A stretch of 64,000 bases of DNA from Chromatocurvus halotolerans (GTDB taxonomy: Bacteria; Pseudomonadota; Gammaproteobacteria; Pseudomonadales; Halieaceae). The notes beneath the pieces are model-generated. The model saw nothing but the letters and a program-made list of their open reading frames with translations. It had not been told where the DNA came from and did not search any database. Both the position numbers and the translations under genes were made by a program. Of the stretch, positions 1 through 8,141 are shown piece by piece; the first letter of the stretch is position 1, and the number at the start of each line of letters is the position of its first letter. The stretch is taken from positions 326,399 to 390,398 of the forward strand of contig NZ_SLWX01000002.1 of assembly GCF_004340525.1 (NCBI RefSeq), in the 5' to 3' direction.

Positions 1-196
1 CGGTGCAGTCCTGAGCAGGCATATCAGGCTGCTCGGATTCTTGTTGATTCTCGCTCGCTCGATCGTCTCCTGGCTTCTCGACCGCCGGGAGCGGTGCAAT
101 CTAAAGTGTGTACACACCTGGTTGCTCGCATTGTGGCCCGCTGAACTCAATGGTAGCGTGACGCATCTTCTTTTTGAGCAATGAAAGGATGGTGCC
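1..196. other. Non-coding leader upstream of the first ECF sigma gene
   Basis: I recognise no protein here. A perfect 12-bp palindrome, GTGTGTACACAC, lies at 106-117, about 90 bases before the sigma gene, and could be a regulator site. The TGTAAC-N17-ATCCAA element found elsewhere in the window is absent, so I see no sign that this sigma gene is expressed from it. Confidence 0.3.
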
Positions 197-208
197 TTGC
201 AGGACGAC

Positions 209-808
209 ATGTCTCAAGCCGCGCTGGTTGACGCTATGCGCGCAGGCGACGAAGCTGCTTTTTCGCAAGCCGTTCGCTGCTATACCCCGTCCATGCTGGC
301 GGCAGTCTGGGGGCTCTGTGATCCAGCGACCGCCGAGGACGTCGTTCAGGAGAGCTGGCTTCGGGTCATCGAAGCCATACACGGCTTTGAGGCAAGGGCG
401 ACGCTGAAAACCTGGCTCTGCAGCATTGCCGTAAACGAGGCACGGCAGCGATTGCGGAAATCCCGGCGCGAGATTCCCATGGACCTCGATTCCGCCTCCG
501 CATCGCCAATGGAGGAGCGATTTACCTCCGGCGGCGCCTGGCTTGTACCACCCACAGCATGGGCAGAGCACGCTGTTGAAAGCCTGCTCGAGCGCGATAG
601 TCTTCAGCAGTGTCTGGAGAAGCACATCGCTGCACTGAGCGAGGACCAGCGCAGTGTGCTGGCCCTGCGCGACATTCAGCAAATGCCGGTCGAGGATATC
701 TGTAACATTCTGCAGTTGAGCCACTCTAATCTTCGTGTGTTGCTGCATCGTGCACGACACAGAATATTTGCCATGGTCGATCATTTTATGGAGACGGGAG
801 AATGCTGA
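209..808 (+). CDS. ECF-type RNA polymerase sigma factor
   Basis: Group 4 (ECF) sigma factor of about 200 residues, which should redirect RNA polymerase to stress promoters. The N-terminal region 2 carries a VVQESWLRVIEA segment and a following KTWLCSIAVNEAR segment. The C-terminal region 4 has a helix-turn-helix, EDICNILQLSHSNLRVLLHRA. The protein ends ETGEC and its stop overlaps the start of the next gene, as is typical of sigma/anti-sigma pairs. ATG at 209 is my start choice; a TTG at 197 with AAGG eight bases upstream is also possible. A second ECF gene near 40 kb ends with the same ETGEC and the same overlap, so the two look like paralogues. The inducing signal is not visible. Confidence 0.93.
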   Translation: MSQAALVDAMRAGDEAAFSQAVRCYTPSMLAAVWGLCDPATAEDVVQESWLRVIEAIHGFEARATLKTWLCSIAVNEARQRLRKSRREIPMDLDSASASPMEERFTSGGAWLVPPTAWAEHAVESLLERDSLQQCLEKHIAALSEDQRSVLALRDIQQMPVEDICNILQLSHSNLRVLLHRARHRIFAMVDHFMETGEC

Positions 809-1614
809 ATTGTCGCGACGTGGCGGAACGTCTTGATGCACTGCAGGAATCGGATGACGCTGTACTGGATATCGCTTCCTTGGAAACTCATTTGACCGGC
901 TGCGCGGCCTGCCGCGCCCTGGCGTCGAATTTACAGAGTACTCGCGAGTTGCTGCAGCGCACGACGCCGCCCGCTGCGGTGGCAGACGACGCTATGCTGC
1001 GGCGCATCGAATCAGCGGTTTTTGATCGCCTCGATAGTCAAGCAAAGAATCCGACGCGACCGCGCCTGCACCTGATACAGGGTTCGGGAGGCCGCGAGGA
1101 AGAGGGCGGTAGTGACGAAGTCGAGGCAATCTTCGATGAGATTAGAACGGCCATGGGCTCCGTGTCCAATATGTTCCGGGCCTACGCGAGACACCCCGCC
1201 ATACTCTCCGCCACCTGGGAGCGTGTCAAAAGCGTCATGCTGCAAGGGACACTACCTTCGACCCTGAAGGAAGCGATCGCCGTCGTCATCTCTCACGATA
1301 ATCACTGCAATTACTGCGTCGAGCATCACTCGAGAAACCTCGCGTCTCTCGGTATGGACCGAGCAGAAATAGCGCGATTGCTTGCAGACCCGCTGGCGGG
1401 CAACTTCACGCCGAAAGAACGCGCCCTTCTTGTACTTGCTCGGCAGGCCAACGGCGATCCCCACGGCGCTTCAGTCGAGACCCTGAACCTTGCGCGCAGG
1501 ACGGGTGCGAATGACCTTGAAATCATCGAGGCGCTCGCCGTCATGGAGTTGTTCACCTCGCTTAACCGGTTCCTCAATACGCTGGACATTCCTCTGGAGG
1601 CGGCTGCAGGCTGA
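802..1614 (+). CDS. Anti-sigma zinc finger fused to an AhpD/carboxymuconolactone decarboxylase-like domain
   Basis: Residues 1-80 resemble a zf-HC2 anti-sigma domain: an N-terminal Cys (MLNC) and the HLTGCAAC ligand set (HxxxCxxC). After a linker, residues of about 110-265 form an AhpD-like alkylhydroperoxidase domain with the redox pair in DNHCNYCVEHHS (CxxC followed by His). The gene overlaps the sigma gene by seven bases, so the two are probably translated together. Anti-sigma factors of this class normally hold the sigma factor until a signal releases it. Here a thiol peroxidase-like domain sits in the same chain. I infer that it could sense peroxide, thiols or metal directly. The two domain calls are firm; the sensing role is inference. 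Confidence 0.85.
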   Translation: MLNCRDVAERLDALQESDDAVLDIASLETHLTGCAACRALASNLQSTRELLQRTTPPAAVADDAMLRRIESAVFDRLDSQAKNPTRPRLHLIQGSGGREEEGGSDEVEAIFDEIRTAMGSVSNMFRAYARHPAILSATWERVKSVMLQGTLPSTLKEAIAVVISHDNHCNYCVEHHSRNLASLGMDRAEIARLLADPLAGNFTPKERALLVLARQANGDPHGASVETLNLARRTGANDLEIIEALAVMELFTSLNRFLNTLDIPLEAAAG

Positions 1615-1677
1615 AAAGCCGCATCGACGGGAGCGCGAGCAGCACATCAGACACTAACGCATAAAAGGGATTTTCGT

Positions 1678-2070
1678 ATGTCAGACACGCGTATCGCCAA
1701 TGCACTGTTCACACTCCGCCTTGGCGTCTTCATCGTCATGCTTATGTGGACGCTGGACAAGTTCGTAAACCCGCAGCACAGCGCTGCGGTGTTTGATAAT
1801 TTCTACGGCCTGAGCAATATGGGCACAGGACTGTTTATGGTGCTCGGTGCGTTGCAGCTCGTGTTGGTGCTGGCTTTTATCGCCGGTTTCAAGAAACGCT
1901 TCACCTACGGCGCCGTTTTTCTGCTGCATGCGGTATCGACGCTTTCTTCCTGGCAGCAGTATCTGGATGGCTTCAACAATCTGTTGTTTTTTGCTGCCTG
2001 GCCCATGCTGGCGGCCTGCTACGCGCTGTATATCCTGCGGGACATGGATACGCGATGGACTCTCGATTAA
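1678..2070 (+). CDS. DoxX-like small integral membrane protein
   Basis: A 130-residue protein with four hydrophobic stretches, in the style of DoxX/DoxD-like proteins (LRLGVFIVMLMWTLDKF near the N-terminus, then three more segments). It is likely in the inner membrane. A good AAAAGGGA-type ribosome site lies before ATG 1678. It follows the anti-sigma/AhpD fusion by about 60 bases and precedes another AhpD-like gene, so the four genes probably form one redox-stress operon. Its biochemical activity is unknown. A second DoxX-family gene is in the HvfA operon at 16.3-16.9 kb. Confidence 0.75.
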   Translation: MSDTRIANALFTLRLGVFIVMLMWTLDKFVNPQHSAAVFDNFYGLSNMGTGLFMVLGALQLVLVLAFIAGFKKRFTYGAVFLLHAVSTLSSWQQYLDGFNNLLFFAAWPMLAACYALYILRDMDTRWTLD

Positions 2071-2109
2071 GCACCTTGGACTGAATCTCTCACTTTCCGG
2101 AGAAAAGAT

Positions 2110-2679
2110 ATGTCGCGATTTCCCTCATTGCCGTCCCCACCGCAGCTCAGTGATGCCCTGAAACAGTTTGGGCGCGGAATCTGGCCGCTGATGACCTTCC
2201 ATGACGAGGTGCTGCGGGGCCAGTCAGATTGGAGTGTCGCCGACCGCGAACTGATGGCGGCCTACGTTTCCGCTGTCAACGCATGCGGCTTCTGCCATGG
2301 TGCCCATAGGCAGATCGCAGAGATACAGGGCATTGACCCCGCGCTGTTCGACGACGTTATTGCGGATCCGGAATCAGCAGCGCTAGCGCCTGACCTGGCG
2401 GCGGTGCTGACCTACATCGGTAAGCTCACACGGGAGCCTGCGAGGATCACCGATGCCGACGCGGCGGCGGTCTTCGCCGCAGGTGTCAGCGAGCAGGGTC
2501 TGTTTGACGCGATCACTATCTGCGCGCTGTTCAACTTCATGAATCGGATCGTGGAAGGTGTCGGTGTGACAGGCACGGCATCGGCCCTTGAAGCGACGCG
2601 CGCGCGTCATGAGGAGGTGCGCGACAGCGCGGAGCCCTACCAGGCTTTTGCGCGCTCATTGGGATTTTCTGCCGAGTGA
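2110..2679 (+). CDS. AhpD-like carboxymuconolactone decarboxylase family protein (YnjA-like)
   Basis: The 189-residue protein has the AhpD-family catalytic region VNACGFCHGAHR, with CxxC and a nearby His, and an upstream Glu in DRELMAAY. Family members act as thiol-dependent alkylhydroperoxidases. A ribosome site GGAGAAAAG precedes ATG 2110. It is the last gene of the sigma-linked cluster and faces ynjD, whose stop is about 50 bases away. In E. coli an AhpD-like protein, YnjA, lies beside ynjBCD, so this adjacency may be meaningful. A damaged paralogue lies at 22.7-23.0 kb. Confidence 0.87.
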   Translation: MSRFPSLPSPPQLSDALKQFGRGIWPLMTFHDEVLRGQSDWSVADRELMAAYVSAVNACGFCHGAHRQIAEIQGIDPALFDDVIADPESAALAPDLAAVLTYIGKLTREPARITDADAAAVFAAGVSEQGLFDAITICALFNFMNRIVEGVGVTGTASALEATRARHEEVRDSAEPYQAFARSLGFSAE

Positions 2680-2697
2680 GATGGCATCGTGCTACCA

Positions 2698-2720
2698 GAC
2701 GGCTGTGCCGCTGGGCCGTC
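2698..2720. terminator. Hairpin between convergent genes
   Basis: A six-base-pair stem GACGGC/GCCGTC with an 11-base loop lies between the stop of the AhpD-like gene and the stop of ynjD. There is no T run, so this is only a possible terminator for the two converging transcripts. Confidence 0.3.
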
Positions 2721-2730
2721 CGGGAAACGC

Positions 2731-3366
2731 TCACTGACCCAAAGTCAAAATCACACCACCCGCAGTCTGCGCGTCATCTGCATCATGCGTCACCATCAAC
2801 ACAGGCAAATGCCTGGCCCGTGCGCGGTCAAACACCAGATCGCGGACCTGCGTCCGGCGCGATGCATCCAGCCGCGAAAAGGGTTCATCCAGCAACAACG
2901 CAGATGGCTCCGACAGAAGCATCCGCATGAGGGATACACGCGCCTTCTGCCCGCCAGAGAGCGTGGCCGGATCGCGGTCTGCAAAACCGCTCAGACCCAC
3001 CTCTGCCAGGGCGTTCGCGATTCTTGCCTTTCGCTCCCCGGCGGTACCGCCGGGCTGCATGCCAAAGGCCAGGTTGGCGCCGACGGACAGATGTGGAAAC
3101 AGCAGGTCATCCTGAAACAGGATACCCACCCGCCGCTGGTGCGGGGGGGCATGAGTAATGTCGCGACCATCGAGCCAGGCCTCCCCCGTCGCGCTGAACA
3201 CAGGTGCCAGTGTCCCGGTGATGAACGCCAGCAAGGTCGATTTTCCGATTCCAGAAGGTCCCATGACCGTCAGTACCTCACCGGGTCTGATGTCATGCGA
3301 CAGTGACAGGAGTGTCTTGCCCCCTTTCGCAATCACCACCTGTCTGAGCGACAGCCCCTTATCCAT
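2731..3366 (-). CDS. ynjD: ABC transporter ATP-binding protein YnjD-like
   Basis: A 211-residue ABC ATPase. Walker A is GPSGIGKST, the signature is LSGGQKAR, Walker B is ALLLDEPFSRLD and the switch His is in VTHD. Sequence style and gene order match YnjD of the YnjBCD importer, which is related to thiamine/iron-type transporters. It overlaps the start of the permease stop by eight bases, so it is in the same operon. The substrate is not known. Confidence 0.88.
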   Translation of the reverse strand: MDKGLSLRQVVIAKGGKTLLSLSHDIRPGEVLTVMGPSGIGKSTLLAFITGTLAPVFSATGEAWLDGRDITHAPPHQRRVGILFQDDLLFPHLSVGANLAFGMQPGGTAGERKARIANALAEVGLSGFADRDPATLSGGQKARVSLMRMLLSEPSALLLDEPFSRLDASRRTQVRDLVFDRARARHLPVLMVTHDADDAQTAGGVILTLGQ

Positions 3367-5056
3367 GCTGCAGTCCCTTTCTGTTGCGCCAGACCAGCGT
3401 AGGCAGGAGCAGCGCTAGCGCGAAGGGTACCAGGGCCGCGCCCGTCTGCATCAGACCATAGACCGCAATTGCCCGGCGGTCCCCACCGGACGCCAGGGAC
3501 ACCGCCTCGGTCGTCAGCGTTGCCACGCGGCCACCCCCGATCAGCAATGTCGGCAGATATTGCCCGACAGATACGGCCAGGCCGACCGCCAGGGCAGTCA
3601 GGATCGGGCGTAACAGCATCGGCAAGCGAACGCGCCACAGTACCCCGTCCGGGCTGGCTAGCAGAGCCGTCGCAATCGTGCTCATCCGCTTGTCCCAGGC
3701 CCGAAATGGATCTGCCAGTGAAAGAAAGACATAGGGCAACACAAATACCAGATGCGCGAGAATGACCGGCAGCCGCCCTACATCAGCGCCTAATGCAAGC
3801 ATCAAGGTCTGCAATCCGGGCAGGAATGCCGTCTGCGGAATCAACAGGGGCAGGTACAGTAGCCACACCGTGCGCCGGGTTAACGACAGGTCATAGCGGT
3901 ATTCCGCCTCCAGGCAGCCTATGGTCAGAATCAATGCGGCAGAGGTCACAACGCCAGCGATCAGGGCAGTCTCGCCTAGCGCATCAAGGGTACCGGGACC
4001 GAAGCGCGCCCAGTTGTACAGCGTAAATGCATCAGGAAAAGCGTCCGGGAACCCCCAGAAACCCGCAAAAGACCAGATTGCGAGAACTGCCAGCCCCAAC
4101 AGCACAAGCAGCGCCGAACCGCCCCCTGCCATCAGGCTCACCCGCGCGATGACAGTGTCCCAACCGCCGCGGCTCCCACGGGCGATCCAGCGCTGGCCAA
4201 GCGCAGCGGCAAGCACCTCACCCATGCGCCAGAACAGCAGCGCACCGAGCACAAGACCCAGCTGCAAAAGCGCCCCCGCCGCCGCTACCAGACGCATCGC
4301 AAGATCAGGGTCTGACATCCACTTGACGATCTGCACCGACAGGGACGGTGGTGTGTTTGGACCCAGGATGATGGCCACATCAACAACCGACATCGAATAA
4401 GCCAGTACCACGTAAACCGGTGGCCTGATCTGGGCATAAATGCGCGGAAACACGGTCTTGAGCCAGCCGGTGACACGCCCATAGCCCAGTGCCTGAGCAA
4501 CAGTGACACTCCGCTGCGACTCGGCCTGACCCAGTGCGGCCAGGGTGAGAAGCAGCAGAAATGGAATTTCCTTCATGATGAGTCCGGCGGTCATGGTCAG
4601 GCCCCATGTGTCCTGCACGATTAACAGATCGGGTGGACGGACCCATCCGGTCACGACCGGAGAGGCGAGCCGGGCCAGCCACCCCGAGGGTGCGATCAGG
4701 AACGCAAGGCCAAAGGCGGCCGCCGCATGGGGCACTGACAGGAGCGGTGAGAGCAAGCGTTCCAGCGTGCGAAACGCCCAGGTTCCGGACCAGCCGGCGG
4801 TCACCAGCATGACGATGAGGAGCGAGATCGACGTGGCAAGCAAGCCTGTCGAGATGGACAGCATCATCGCGCGCGGTAGTCCGCCCCACTCAAACAGGTC
4901 GTAAAACGCTGTCAGCGTTGGGCCCGTCAGACCGGCCACCGGAAGATGACCGAAGGCGGGCAGCAGCGTGCCTAACAAGCCAGCCACGACCGGCCCCAGC
5001 ATCGCAAGCAGGGTCAAGGCAGGCAGGATCGGCAGAAGACGGTGCTTCAAAAACAA
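3359..5056 (-). CDS. ynjC: ABC transporter permease YnjC-like
   Basis: A 565-residue, strongly hydrophobic protein with about twelve membrane segments in two halves, as in fused binding-protein-dependent permeases (YnjC/ThiP type). It provides the membrane channel for the ATPase next door. The best start I see is TTG at 5056, ten bases after the ynjB stop; the nearby ATG is out of frame. Two internal regions resemble EAA-loop segments (for example LGYGRVTGWLKTVFPRI). The substrate is unknown. Confidence 0.87.
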   Translation of the reverse strand: MFLKHRLLPILPALTLLAMLGPVVAGLLGTLLPAFGHLPVAGLTGPTLTAFYDLFEWGGLPRAMMLSISTGLLATSISLLIVMLVTAGWSGTWAFRTLERLLSPLLSVPHAAAAFGLAFLIAPSGWLARLASPVVTGWVRPPDLLIVQDTWGLTMTAGLIMKEIPFLLLLTLAALGQAESQRSVTVAQALGYGRVTGWLKTVFPRIYAQIRPPVYVVLAYSMSVVDVAIILGPNTPPSLSVQIVKWMSDPDLAMRLVAAAGALLQLGLVLGALLFWRMGEVLAAALGQRWIARGSRGGWDTVIARVSLMAGGGSALLVLLGLAVLAIWSFAGFWGFPDAFPDAFTLYNWARFGPGTLDALGETALIAGVVTSAALILTIGCLEAEYRYDLSLTRRTVWLLYLPLLIPQTAFLPGLQTLMLALGADVGRLPVILAHLVFVLPYVFLSLADPFRAWDKRMSTIATALLASPDGVLWRVRLPMLLRPILTALAVGLAVSVGQYLPTLLIGGGRVATLTTEAVSLASGGDRRAIAVYGLMQTGAALVPFALALLLPTLVWRNRKGLQHG

Positions 5057-5066
5057 CCCGGCATGC

Positions 5067-6266
5067 TTACTCGGCTACCCCGTAGCGGCTTATCCAGTGA
5101 TCCGCAATACCGGTCATCCAGCTCGGGTGTGGCTCTGCCTGCACCTGACCCAGTTCCGCGGGCGACAGGGTCGCTACGCCCAGGTCCAGTGCGTCAAACG
5201 CCGCACGATCCTCTGCCGATAGCGCATCCATATCCAACACGGTGCCGTAGCCCAGAACCTGCGGGTTCTGGGCGCGCAGCTGCGCCTCGGGCGAGATCAG
5301 GAAGTTGGCGACAACCATGGCACCGGCTTTTGAACCCGAGTTGTAGGGTATCGCCACGAATGACGCATTGCCGATGGTGCCATTGTCCAGTACGAAGGTG
5401 CGGGCGGTTGGCGGCAACTGATAATTGGCAATTGCCGCGGTTGCCTCGGCCGGGCTGAAGGAAATTGCAAGATCCACTTCGCCGTCAGCCATCAGCTGTA
5501 ACTGCGCCGGGCCTGTGGCGGGATAAGCCCGGCCCCCCCGCCAGAGTGTTGGCGTCAGGTCACTCAGAAAGGCCCAGAGCGGGGCGGTAACCGCTTCAAA
5601 GTTGTCATCGGTTGCGGGATCGGCGAGCACGGATGGGTCGTCCAGCAGATCGACCAACGCCTGCTTGAGGAACGTTGTCCCCAGAAAATCCGGTGGCTGC
5701 GGGTAGGTGAAACGACCAGGGTTGGCAGTAGACCACGCGAGGATCTCATCCATCGATCCCAGCGGTTCCGCGAGATCGGCAGTGTCGTGAATGAACACAA
5801 CCTGCGCCATGGCCCAGGGGCTTTCATAGCCTTCGGTGGGTATGGTGAAGTCTGTCCGCACAGTCTTGCCATCGACATCGACAAAAGCCCAGTTTGGCAG
5901 TTGCTCGGCATAGGGGCCGAACAGCAGGTTAGCCTTTTTCATCGCGGCAAAGTTAGCACCGTTGATCCAGACCAGGTCGATCGCACCGTCTTCGTCCACG
6001 CCCGCCTGCTTCTCCGCCAGTACACGGGTGACGGCATCGGCGGTATCAGCCAGCTTCACATGCTCCAGTGTGACACCGTAGTCTTCCCTTACACGGCGAC
6101 TGACCCATGCAATAAAGTCATTCGTGTTGGTTGAGCCACCCCAGGCATTCCAATAGACGGTCTGACCATCGGCCCTGCCGGTGACCGCATCCCATTTGCC
6201 AGCGTCAGGGTCGGCAAGCGCAGGCAGCGTGGCCAGAAGTGCAGCCACTACAGCAAGATATTTCAC
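5067..6266 (-). CDS. ynjB: ABC transporter substrate-binding protein YnjB-like
   Basis: A 399-residue periplasmic binding protein with a cleavable signal peptide (MKYLAVVAALLATLPALA). The start is GTG 6266, with GAGGAG seven bases upstream. The YWNAWGGSTNTNDFIAWV region near the N-terminus is typical of YnjB-type proteins. It is the binding component for the ynjC/ynjD importer downstream. Its ligand is not established by the sequence. Confidence 0.87.
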   Translation of the reverse strand: MKYLAVVAALLATLPALADPDAGKWDAVTGRADGQTVYWNAWGGSTNTNDFIAWVSRRVREDYGVTLEHVKLADTADAVTRVLAEKQAGVDEDGAIDLVWINGANFAAMKKANLLFGPYAEQLPNWAFVDVDGKTVRTDFTIPTEGYESPWAMAQVVFIHDTADLAEPLGSMDEILAWSTANPGRFTYPQPPDFLGTTFLKQALVDLLDDPSVLADPATDDNFEAVTAPLWAFLSDLTPTLWRGGRAYPATGPAQLQLMADGEVDLAISFSPAEATAAIANYQLPPTARTFVLDNGTIGNASFVAIPYNSGSKAGAMVVANFLISPEAQLRAQNPQVLGYGTVLDMDALSAEDRAAFDALDLGVATLSPAELGQVQAEPHPSWMTGIADHWISRYGVAE

Positions 6267-6278
6267 AGGCGTGCTCCT

Positions 6279-6887
6279 CTACGTCGTGAATATACGTTTT
6301 GCGGCATAAATTCTCAGTATAGCCGTCGCAAAGCAAAGGACACCAAAGACCCATGCCAGCGGTGAAAAATAGGCGGGCAGCAAACACAGTGCCACAAGGA
6401 ACAGGATGGTCTCGGTGCCTTCCAGAAGGCCGTCGGAATAGAAAAGGGTTTTCTGGCCCTGGGCGTCGGTCATCTGCCCATGCTTTTCAGCCAGAATGGC
6501 ATAGCCCAGAAAACTCGTCCCATTGAAATAGAACGATGCCAGCAGAAAAGCGCCTGCAGCGCCGTTGCTCGCCGGATCGTGAATCACAAAGGCCGCCGGG
6601 ATCGCTCCGTAGAACAGAAAGTCCACGGCGATATCCAGATAGCCGCCGAAATCGGTTTTTCGCGTCGCCCGGGCCACCGCGCCATCCAGACCATCCGCAA
6701 GTCGACTGGCCAGCAATGGGACAAGCGCCCACCCGGGTACGCCCATCGCGATCAACAGGGCAGACAGCAGCCCCAGAGCCAGACCGGTCACGGTTACGCT
6801 GTCCGCTGTAAAGCCGCTCGCCGCCAGAGCGCGACCCATACGGTTCAACGGTGGATCGATCAGCTGACGGGCGTAACGGTCAAGCAT
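6279..6887 (-). CDS. ynjF: CDP-alcohol phosphatidyltransferase family protein (YnjF-like)
   Basis: A 202-residue inner-membrane protein with the CDP-alcohol phosphatidyltransferase motif: SRLADGLDGAVARATRKTDFGGYLDIAVD matches DG-x2-AR-x8-G-x3-D-x3-D. These enzymes transfer a phosphatidyl group from CDP-diacylglycerol to an alcohol. The gene starts the ynj operon here, twelve bases before ynjB. In E. coli ynjF also sits in the ynj cluster. The accepted alcohol is unknown. Confidence 0.85.
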   Translation of the reverse strand: MLDRYARQLIDPPLNRMGRALAASGFTADSVTVTGLALGLLSALLIAMGVPGWALVPLLASRLADGLDGAVARATRKTDFGGYLDIAVDFLFYGAIPAAFVIHDPASNGAAGAFLLASFYFNGTSFLGYAILAEKHGQMTDAQGQKTLFYSDGLLEGTETILFLVALCLLPAYFSPLAWVFGVLCFATAILRIYAAKRIFTT

Positions 6888-6959
6888 TTCTGTTGCTCCA
6901 GGGCTTTGAACCTAATGCGTGCGCCGTAGTGTGCGGATATCCTGTTGCACGGGGTTGAA

Positions 6960-7907
6960 TCAATTGTCCTGCCCAGCGGTATACACCTGGGTTTCCGGAA
7001 AGAACGCGTACCAGGCAAACCAGAACCCCGTTGTCGTCGGGTAATCACTGCCGGCCTCCGAGACAGCCCATGCGCTCTGGGAAGCTTCATCCCAGTGGAT
7101 CTCCAGGCGTTCTCCGTTGACGGTATCGATGAAGCGCGCCTGCCCGTTGCGGGTGAGTTCCTCGAAGGGGTAGGCTTTGTGGGTCCCGTCCACGGAGACA
7201 CCCATCACCAGCGCCTTGCGTTGGTAGGTACCGGGGGCATTGTTGGCGACTTCGAAGAACAGACGAGGCGATTTCTCGTAACCCCGGTAGGGGCTGCGCC
7301 CGTAGTCCCGACGAAACCCGGTGTCACGACTCAGTACTTCTGTTTCGGGGTGCTCGCTCTGCCATTGTTCCCAGCTCGTGTGCCTGGCCGACAGCTGCGG
7401 CAGGCTGGTGCCAACGAGCGGGCCACTGATCGCCTCACCGAGAATCTGTGACCAGAGCGACATCGTATTGCGATCATAGAGGAGCATGTCGCTGTTATAA
7501 AGGAGCCCGGATACGCCGAAGATCAGTGCCTCATTCTCTACGTTGGTCGCAAAAACCATTCCCGTTCCGCACAGGGGACAATAACTGACGGTGAAGTGCT
7601 GGTTTCCGATCTTGTCGTTGACCAGTTCGTGCCAGTTGAGGATCGCAATGGGGTAGGCCCGGGGGCGACCGTTGATAACAACGCCCATGACTCGGTCGTC
7701 GCTGTCAACAAACCGTGCCTCTTTGGCAGGAATGAAAATCGGTTCGTTGATGGCAGGAATGCCATCCCGCGGCGGCCCGCCCGATTTGATCTCGTTCGGA
7801 GGGATTGTCGCGCCCTCCAGGTCAAAGCCGTTTTTGGTAATCGCGTATGCCGATTGCAGGATGAGAAGCAACAATATTATCAGTACAAGTGGTCGCTTCG
7901 TTTGCAT
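6960..7907 (-). CDS. DUF3179 domain-containing exported protein
   Basis: A protein of about 315 residues. It begins with a signal peptide (MQTKRPLVLIILLLLILQSA) at ATG 7907, which has GAGGAG seven bases upstream; an upstream in-frame ATG at 7931 is less likely. The body matches DUF3179, a family of unknown function, with a conserved SYCPLCGTG motif (CxxC) that could bind metal or undergo redox chemistry. The TGTAAC-N17-ATCCAG promoter-like site ends 29 bases before the start, linking it to the proposed sigma regulon. Confidence 0.82.
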   Translation of the reverse strand: MQTKRPLVLIILLLLILQSAYAITKNGFDLEGATIPPNEIKSGGPPRDGIPAINEPIFIPAKEARFVDSDDRVMGVVINGRPRAYPIAILNWHELVNDKIGNQHFTVSYCPLCGTGMVFATNVENEALIFGVSGLLYNSDMLLYDRNTMSLWSQILGEAISGPLVGTSLPQLSARHTSWEQWQSEHPETEVLSRDTGFRRDYGRSPYRGYEKSPRLFFEVANNAPGTYQRKALVMGVSVDGTHKAYPFEELTRNGQARFIDTVNGERLEIHWDEASQSAWAVSEAGSDYPTTTGFWFAWYAFFPETQVYTAGQDN

Positions 7908-7936
7908 TGCGCTCTCCTCAATAAGACTCACCTATT

Positions 7937-7965
7937 CTGGATGCAGAGCGAGACTTCTTGTTACA
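7937..7965 (-). promoter_or_regulatory. ECF-type promoter element, TGTAAC-N17-ATCCAG
   Basis: On the minus strand this reads TGTAAC, 17 bases, ATCCAG. It has one mismatch to the element shared by four other upstream regions in this window. It lies immediately upstream of the DUF3179 gene in the correct orientation. Interpreting the two blocks as -35 and -10 of an ECF promoter is inference. Confidence 0.65.
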
Positions 7966-8141
7966 ATTTCTTAGTGGCCCGGCTTAGGGGTGACTCGTTG
8001 CCGGCCGCGACCAGACAGTTTGCGTAAGCGTCGGTTATATTCCTGTGCGAATATGGGTGATTGCCGCAACTGCGGGTGCATGATTTACAGTGCGCCTTCC
8101 GTATCCGGTTTTAGGCCACAGTCGTCAGGGGCGATCACACA

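Noticed and set aside
701..729. TGTAAC-N17-CTCTAA in the first sigma gene as a promoter
   Set aside because: It is made by codons for the conserved CNILQLSHSN helix and its second block does not match well. The anti-sigma gene starts close by but the match is weak.
101..841. Long minus-strand frame opposite the first sigma gene
   Set aside because: It shows no protein family features and lies across a well-supported sigma gene on the other strand.
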